Both the position numbers and the translations under genes were made by a program. Shown piece by piece: positions 6,280 to 9,840 of a stretch of 9,840 nt of DNA. Where the stretch lies: contig PMTP01000179.1 of the NCBI GenBank assembly GCA_003167305.1, positions 1,411 through 11,250 on the forward strand, in the 5' to 3' direction. Below the pieces are notes generated by a model. That model was given only the letters and a program-made list of their open reading frames with translations. It had not been told where the DNA came from and searched no databases. How positions within the stretch are numbered: position 1 is the stretch's first letter; each line of letters starts with the position of its first letter. The stretch is from Acidobacteriaceae bacterium (GTDB lineage: Bacteria; Acidobacteriota; Terriglobia; Terriglobales; Acidobacteriaceae).

Positions 6280-6417
6280 CCACCTGCGGTGGGGCAACCG
6301 TTCGCTTTTCGCTCGCATCAGGTTTACAGATATGGATGACCCATCCTTCGCGCATTTGGCGAAGGGTGGGATTCCACGAACTACCGGCGCGAAGCGCGGC
6401 TGCCCGCCGCAGGTGGT
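6279..6417. repeat. Hairpin-rich intergenic repeat, family B, bounded by 11-bp inverted repeats
   Basis: ACCACCTGCGG (6279-6289) and its exact complement CCGCAGGTGGT (6407-6417) bracket 139 bp. Inside is a strong hairpin with arms at 6340-6351 and 6359-6370 (12 bp with one G-T pair, 7-base loop). The left arm also forms a local hairpin, CCACC-TGC-GGTGG (6280-6292). There is no T-run, no transposase frame and no credible gene. The structure looks like a small non-autonomous repeat element lying between the anti-sigma gene and the exported cyclophilin gene. It could also terminate or stabilise the sigma operon transcript. Confidence 0.65.
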
Positions 6418-6456
6418 GGCCTTACCCCCGCCGCATGATTTATCCTCAGAGTTGCT

Positions 6457-7140
6457 ATGAAACTCCAGCACACACTCCTCGTTCCCGCCTTGGCCGCGGC
6501 CTTTGCCGTTGCGGCCTACGCCCAAACCTCGAACGATCTGCCCGACGCGCCCGCGGCCACCGCCGCCGCCTTGACCCGCCCCAACGGCCCCACCGTCGTA
6601 ATGGACACCTCCATGGGCCGCATCACCTGCCAGTTCTATCAGAAGCAGGCACCCAAAGCGGTGGCCAACTTCATCGGCTTGGCCGAGGGCACGCAGGAGT
6701 GGACCGACCCCACCACCCATCAGAAGCACCACAAGCCCTTCTTCAATGGCACCATCTTCCATCGCGTGATCCCCGAATTTATGATTCAGGGAGGCGACCC
6801 CACCGGCACCGGCATGGGCGATCCCGGCTACGCCTTCAGGGATGAGTTCGATCCCAATCTCAACTTCGACAAACCCGGTCGCCTGGCCATGGCCAACTCC
6901 GGCCCCAACACCAATGGCAGCCAGTTCTTTATCACCGAGCAGGGCTACGACTCGCTCAACCAGCACTACACCCTCTTCGGCCAGTGTGACGATGCCAGTG
7001 TCGATGTCGTCAAGGCCATCGCCCGCGTCCAGCGCGACGGCAACGACAAGCCGCTGACGCCGGTGGTGCTGAAGAAAGTGACCATCGTGCGCGAAGGCCA
7101 GCCGCTGCCGCCCGCGCCGGTCGCCGCTCCCAAACCGTAA
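6457..7140 (+). CDS. Exported cyclophilin-type peptidyl-prolyl cis-trans isomerase
   Basis: This 227-residue protein has a clear signal peptide, MKLQHTLLVPALAAAFAVAA, with probable cleavage after AYA (residue 22). The cyclophilin domain runs from about 46 to 212. Visible core motifs are GRITCQFYQKQAPKAVANFIGLAEG (54-78), the catalytic FHRV with R103, EFMIQGGDPTGTG (107-119), the substrate-groove AMANSGPNTNGSQFFIT (144-160) and YTLFGQ (171-176). It should catalyse proline isomerisation during folding of exported proteins, the role played by PpiA in E. coli. At the position where human CypA and the paralog downstream carry W-L-x-G-K-H it reads DSLNQH, so the aromatic and lysine are absent. A proline/alanine-rich tail (216-227) follows the domain. 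The start has only a poor ribosome site. The next gene is a cytoplasmic paralog. Confidence 0.93.
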   Translation: MKLQHTLLVPALAAAFAVAAYAQTSNDLPDAPAATAAALTRPNGPTVVMDTSMGRITCQFYQKQAPKAVANFIGLAEGTQEWTDPTTHQKHHKPFFNGTIFHRVIPEFMIQGGDPTGTGMGDPGYAFRDEFDPNLNFDKPGRLAMANSGPNTNGSQFFITEQGYDSLNQHYTLFGQCDDASVDVVKAIARVQRDGNDKPLTPVVLKKVTIVREGQPLPPAPVAAPKP

Positions 7141-7147
7141 TCAGCCT

Positions 7148-7189
7148 CTAGCTACTAGCTATAAGCTATAAGCTAAAGGCTACAAGCTA
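7148..7189. repeat. Tandem array of six 7-bp repeats (NNRGCTA)
   Basis: From 7148 the sequence reads in exact 7-base steps ending in GCTA: CTAGCTA twice, TAAGCTA twice, then AAGGCTA and CAAGCTA. The array fills most of the 72-bp gap between the two cyclophilin genes and ends 23 bases before the second ATG. The variable first bases with a fixed AGCTA/GGCTA core suggest slippage growth followed by drift. No function can be assigned. Confidence 0.8.
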
Positions 7190-7212
7190 GCAATTGAAAC
7201 ACAGGAGTATTC

Positions 7213-7743
7213 ATGACTCTCGCAACAGGAACCTACGCCGTCTTCTCGACCACCGAAGGCAAGATCACCGTCCGGCTCTTTGAGTCCGACGCGCCCATCA
7301 CTGTCAAGAACTTCATCGAGTTAGCCGAGGGCGGCAAGGAGTGGACCCACCCCTCGACTAACAAGAAGTCCAGCGACAAGCTCTTCGACGGCACCATCTT
7401 CCATCGCGTCATTCCCGACTTCATGATCCAGGGCGGCGACCCGACCGGCACCGGCATGGGCGGACCCGGCTATCGCTTCCAGGACGAAACCAGAAATTCG
7501 CCGCATAAGTTCGATCAGTCCGGCAAACTGGCCATGGCTAACTCCGGCCCCGGAACCAACGGCTGCCAGTTCTTCATCACCGTAGCCGCCACCCCCTGGC
7601 TCACTGGCAAACACACCATCTTCGGCGAAGTTGTCGAGGGCATGGAGATTGTCAACAAGATTTCATTAGTCCCCCGCGGGGGCCAGGACAAGCCCAAGAC
7701 CCCTGTCGTCCTCCAATCCGTCGTCATCGAGCGCGTCGGCTAA
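7213..7743 (+). CDS. Cytoplasmic cyclophilin-type peptidyl-prolyl cis-trans isomerase
   Basis: This 176-residue protein has no signal peptide and starts at ATG 7213 with AGGAG 7 bases upstream. It is nearly all cyclophilin domain: YAVFSTTEGKITVRLFE (8-24), APITVKNFIELAEGG (27-41), the catalytic FHRV with R65, DFMIQGGDPTGTG (69-81), AMANSGPGTNGCQFFIT (107-123) and the complete WLTGKHTIFGEV (129-140) with W129 and H134. It is clearly paralogous to the upstream exported enzyme, and long stretches around the FHRV and GGDPTGTGMG motifs are also nearly identical at the DNA level. By E. coli analogy it is the PpiB-like member. Co-transcription with the upstream gene is likely given the short gap. 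Confidence 0.95.
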   Translation: MTLATGTYAVFSTTEGKITVRLFESDAPITVKNFIELAEGGKEWTHPSTNKKSSDKLFDGTIFHRVIPDFMIQGGDPTGTGMGGPGYRFQDETRNSPHKFDQSGKLAMANSGPGTNGCQFFITVAATPWLTGKHTIFGEVVEGMEIVNKISLVPRGGQDKPKTPVVLQSVVIERVG

Positions 7744-7784
7744 AGCTCTTTTACTGTTACAAGAATGTGAATGGTTCCAAGAAA

Positions 7785-7880
7785 GTGGGTGCCCCGCCCT
7801 CGCCGCGTCTTTGTTGTTGCTACTTCGGGGTTCCCAACGACAGGTCTTTGTCGTTGGGGTGAACTAGGGTGGGTTACCAC
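7785..7880. repeat. Hairpin-rich intergenic repeat, family C
   Basis: A perfect 10-bp stem, CCCAACGACA (7833-7842) and TGTCGTTGGG (7849-7858), has a 6-base loop. It is flanked by imperfectly complementary segments at 7785-7800 (GTGGGTGCCCCGCCCT) and 7866-7880 (AGGGTGGGTTACCAC), so the whole unit can fold as a long interrupted stem. There is no frame or T-run. It follows the second cyclophilin gene by about 40 bp and resembles a dispersed, non-autonomous element more than a simple terminator. Confidence 0.55.
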
Positions 7881-7939
7881 GAACCCTAACATCCATTCAT
7901 CCTCCTCAAACAGGCTCATGTTAGAGTGAGCGTGAGTCA

Positions 7940-7944
7940 AGGAG
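7940..7944 (+). promoter_or_regulatory. Shine-Dalgarno site fixing the phosphoesterase start at 7950
   Basis: AGGAG lies 5 bases before ATG 7950. An in-frame GTG at 7926 has no such site and would add eight residues ahead of the signal peptide. Confidence 0.8.
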
Positions 7945-7949
7945 TTTCG

Positions 7950-9470
7950 ATGAAACGTAATCTCGCAGCCCGCGTCCTCCGCGAAGTTGCCGGATGGCAC
8001 ATCGCGCTGGCTTGCTTTTTTCTGTGCGCCGGCGCGGCTCTTGCGCAGAGTGGCCCGCCCGCCGCAACGAATCCAGTTCTGCTCAAATCGCCAACCCAAA
8101 GCGGCCACGCAGCCAAAGCAACCGTTCCCGCGCTCCTGCTCAGCGACATTCACTTCGAGCCGTTTTGGGATCCGGCCAAAGTTCCGCAACTGGTTGCCGC
8201 GCCGGTGAGCGTGTGGAAGGCCATTCTCGCCGCGGCGCCGTCGCCGGACCAGCAACAGCGTTTTACTGCGTTGCAACAAAACTGCCATGCGCGCGGAGTT
8301 GACACGTCCTATGCGCTCTTCGACTCCAGTTTGAAGGCCATGCGCAAACCTGCCACCGGCGCAGGGTTTGTCGCCGTAAGCGGCGATCTGATCTCCCATG
8401 CCTTTCCATGCAAATACATTGCGCTCTTTCCTAACTCCGAACCAGAAGCTTATAGAACATTCGTTGAAAAGACGCTGGATTATGTAATCGATGAGTTATA
8501 TGGAGCCTTTCCTGGCGTGCCTGTCTTTGTAGCTTTGGGAAACAACGACTCCGACTGCGGCGATTACCGGCTCGATGCTCATACCGAGTTTCTGGCAATG
8601 ACCGGCAAGGAAGTTACCAAAAACTTTCCAGTCTCCGAACGAGAGAGCGCTCAGGAGAGCTTTGCGGTAGGCGGCTATTATAGCATTGCTCTGCCCGCGC
8701 CCATCGAAAACACGCGGCTGCTGGTTCTGAATGATATTTTCATGTCGAAGAATTACACAACCTGCGCGGGTAAACCTGACCTAACAGCCGCCGATGCACA
8801 GATAGCATGGCTCCGTCAGCAGCTTGCCGAAGCCCGCGCCGTCAAGCAGAAGGTTTGGGTTATGGGCCACATCCCGCCCGGTGTCGATCTGCATACAACA
8901 GCAACGAAGATGATCGACGTATGCGGCGGCCGGAGCCCGGTCATGTATCTCTCTTCGGAAAAGATGGCGGACGTGCTGGTTGAGTCTGCCGATATTGTTG
9001 AGTTAGCCATTTTCGCGCACACCCACATGGACGAGTCGCATTTATTGCAGAATGACGGCCAGAGTGGCAAGAGTGTCGCCGTCAAGATGGTCTCGTCGAT
9101 CTCGCCGATCAACGGGAATCATCCTTCCTTTGCCGTCGCTCAGGTCGATCCATCGTCGGCTGCGCTCAAGGACTACAAAGTCTTCGCCGCGTCGAGCCAA
9201 ACCGGCGTCGATGCTGCCTGGAGCGAAGAATATGACTTTGCGCGCAGCTATCACGAGGCGGAGTTTACCTCAACTTCTGTAAGTCAGCTCATCGCCGGCT
9301 TCGCGGCGGACCCCGGCGCGAAGACCCAGGCCAGCCAAAACTACATCCAGGATTTCTCCTTTGGCTATCTTTCGCCGGTACTTACAATGTTTTGGCCGGA
9401 GTACGTTTGCACGCTGTCGAATCACACCGCACAAGCGTTCAAGGCGTGCGTCTGTCCAGCGGCGCAATGA
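7950..9470 (+). CDS. Exported metallophosphoesterase, acid-sphingomyelinase-like / PPN1-like
   Basis: The protein has 506 residues from ATG 7950. A signal peptide (basic start, hydrophobic HIALACFFLCAGAALA at 17-32) ends at a likely ALA-Q cleavage after residue 32. The calcineurin-like metal-binding motifs are all present in order: LLLSDIHFEP (62-71; D66, H68), SGDLISH (144-150; D146), LGNND (196-200; N198), MGHIPPG (305-311; H307) and FAHTHMDE (355-362; H357, H359). GNND, HIPPG and HTHMDE are the forms seen in the acid sphingomyelinase-like and PPN1-type branch. It should be a two-metal phosphoesterase acting outside the cytoplasm. The substrate (phosphodiester lipid, nucleotide, polyphosphate) cannot be told. 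About ten cysteines, several after the catalytic core (487, 500, 502), suggest disulfides. The gene converges on the recQ-like gene with only 24 bp between stop codons. Confidence 0.88.
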   Translation: MKRNLAARVLREVAGWHIALACFFLCAGAALAQSGPPAATNPVLLKSPTQSGHAAKATVPALLLSDIHFEPFWDPAKVPQLVAAPVSVWKAILAAAPSPDQQQRFTALQQNCHARGVDTSYALFDSSLKAMRKPATGAGFVAVSGDLISHAFPCKYIALFPNSEPEAYRTFVEKTLDYVIDELYGAFPGVPVFVALGNNDSDCGDYRLDAHTEFLAMTGKEVTKNFPVSERESAQESFAVGGYYSIALPAPIENTRLLVLNDIFMSKNYTTCAGKPDLTAADAQIAWLRQQLAEARAVKQKVWVMGHIPPGVDLHTTATKMIDVCGGRSPVMYLSSEKMADVLVESADIVELAIFAHTHMDESHLLQNDGQSGKSVAVKMVSSISPINGNHPSFAVAQVDPSSAALKDYKVFAASSQTGVDAAWSEEYDFARSYHEAEFTSTSVSQLIAGFAADPGAKTQASQNYIQDFSFGYLSPVLTMFWPEYVCTLSNHTAQAFKACVCPAAQ

Positions 9471-9500
9471 GTAACTCCGCACGGCGGAATCGAGTTACTC
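9469..9500. terminator. Possible bidirectional hairpin spanning both convergent stop codons
   Basis: GAGTAACTC (9469-9477) is the exact complement of GAGTTACTC (9492-9500). Inside, TCCGC (9476-9480) can pair with GCGGA (9484-9488) around a 3-base loop. The left arm overlaps the TGA of the phosphoesterase gene and the right arm contains the TAA of the recQ-like gene. No T-run is present on either strand, so the terminator role is inferred from position and symmetry. Confidence 0.45.
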
Positions 9501-9840
9501 CGCCGCGCCGCATAACTCCAGAATCTCCTTGCCAAAGCGCTCCACCTTGGCCGGGCCCATCCCATTGACCTCCAGCAACTGCCGCGGATTTGCCGGGCGG
9601 GCCTGCGCCAGGGTGGCCAGCGTCCGGTCATTCAGTACCATGAAGGCCGGAACCCCCAGCCGCTTGGACTCCGCCGCGCGCCACTCCTTCAGCCGCGCCG
9701 CCAGCGCTTCTCCTTTGGCCGACAGCGGGGCCGGCTTATCTGATTTGGAGGCTCTCGAGATTTCGGGTGTAATTGGCAGTAAACTTCCCTCTGGGGCTAA
9801 AGCCCGCTTTGATCCTGATGGCTTTGTGCGGGGGTTGAAA
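9495..9840 (-). CDS. recQ: RecQ-type ATP-dependent DNA helicase, C-terminal HRDC domain (partial, cut by right edge)
   Basis: The minus strand is open from the right edge to a TAA at 9497-9495, giving 114 residues. The last ~70 form an HRDC domain: EALAARLKEWRAAESKRLGV (44-63), PAFMVLNDRTLATLAQARP (64-82), RQLLEVNGMGPAKVERFGKEIL (86-107). HRDC domains bind nucleic acid at the C-terminus of RecQ helicases, which act in recombination and fork repair; RNase D proteins also carry one, so the RecQ call is the most likely and not a certain one. The preceding ~40 residues (KRALAPEGSLLPITPEISRASKSDKPAP) are a low-complexity linker. Its DNA is a copy of a dispersed hairpin repeat (9785-9840) that the frame crosses without a stop. 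The helicase and zinc-binding domains would lie to the right of the window. Confidence 0.75.
   Translation of the reverse strand, partial: FNPRTKPSGSKRALAPEGSLLPITPEISRASKSDKPAPLSAKGEALAARLKEWRAAESKRLGVPAFMVLNDRTLATLAQARPANPRQLLEVNGMGPAKVERFGKEILELCGAAE
9785..9840. repeat. REP-like repeat, family A, copy 2, lying inside the recQ-like reading frame
   Basis: Bases 9785-9813 match 2146-2174 at 27 of 29 positions, including the GGGC-TAAA-GCCC hairpin (9794-9805). Beyond that the match weakens, but GTGCGGGGGTTGAAA at the edge occupies the place of the second hairpin arm and TGAA loop of copy 1. The element is cut by the window edge. Confidence 0.7.

Noticed and set aside
6036..6845. 269-codon plus-strand frame overlapping the anti-sigma gene, repeat and cyclophilin
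   Set aside because: It is a frame-shifted reading of two well-supported genes with an Arg/His-rich, low-information product.
5998..6966. 322-codon minus-strand frame
   Set aside because: It is antisense to the anti-sigma and cyclophilin genes, spans the hairpin repeat, and gives a glycine-rich product without motifs.
7740..8399. 219-codon minus-strand frame across repeat C and the start of the phosphoesterase
   Set aside because: It is antisense to a gene with clear motifs, its own start has no support and it shows no recognisable domain.

Overview
This is a GC-rich bacterial chromosome window that most resembles an acidobacterium (class Terriglobia). That placement is an inference from the mix of gene families and from several hairpin-rich intergenic repeats of a kind I associate with that group. 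No rRNA, CRISPR array or complete insertion sequence is visible.

Left end (1-756): the terminus of an integrated mobile element. A tyrosine recombinase gene, cut by the window edge, reads leftward from 582. Between it and the chromosome lies an AT-rich stretch (about one third G+C over 601-720) holding a predicted integrase promoter and a twin 10-bp direct repeat. At 716-756 (minus strand) sits the 5' half of a tRNA-Leu(UAA) gene, which stops matching a tRNA just past the anticodon loop. This looks like an attachment-site junction, with the element extending left beyond the window.

1032-2067: a probable two-gene unit encoding an exported rhodanese-like protein and an exported TlpA-type thioredoxin-fold protein (WCAPC). 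A REP-like double-hairpin repeat follows at 2146-2208.

2251-5189 (minus strand): a small cysteine-rich protein of unknown function and a large TPR-rich soluble lytic murein transglycosylase.

5405-6279: divergent from the transglycosylase, an ECF sigma factor and its very short zinc-finger (ZAS) anti-sigma factor, overlapping by GTGA and so probably translationally coupled.

6457-7743: two paralogous cyclophilin-type peptidyl-prolyl isomerases, one with a signal peptide and one without, separated by a tandem array of six 7-bp repeats.

7950-9470: an exported metallophosphoesterase of the acid-sphingomyelinase-like/PPN1-like group. It converges on the C-terminal part of a RecQ-type helicase (HRDC domain, 9495 to the right edge), and the two genes share a hairpin that spans both stop codons. 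The recQ-like reading frame runs without a stop through a second copy of the REP-like repeat.

Much of the coding content concerns the cell envelope: a murein lytic enzyme, exported redox and sulfur-carrier folds, an exported foldase and an exported phosphoesterase. These genes are not otherwise an obvious single pathway. No new multi-gene system is evident. The most informative unusual features are the split tRNA/integrase junction, the hairpin-repeat families (one copy inside a coding frame) and the heptamer array.
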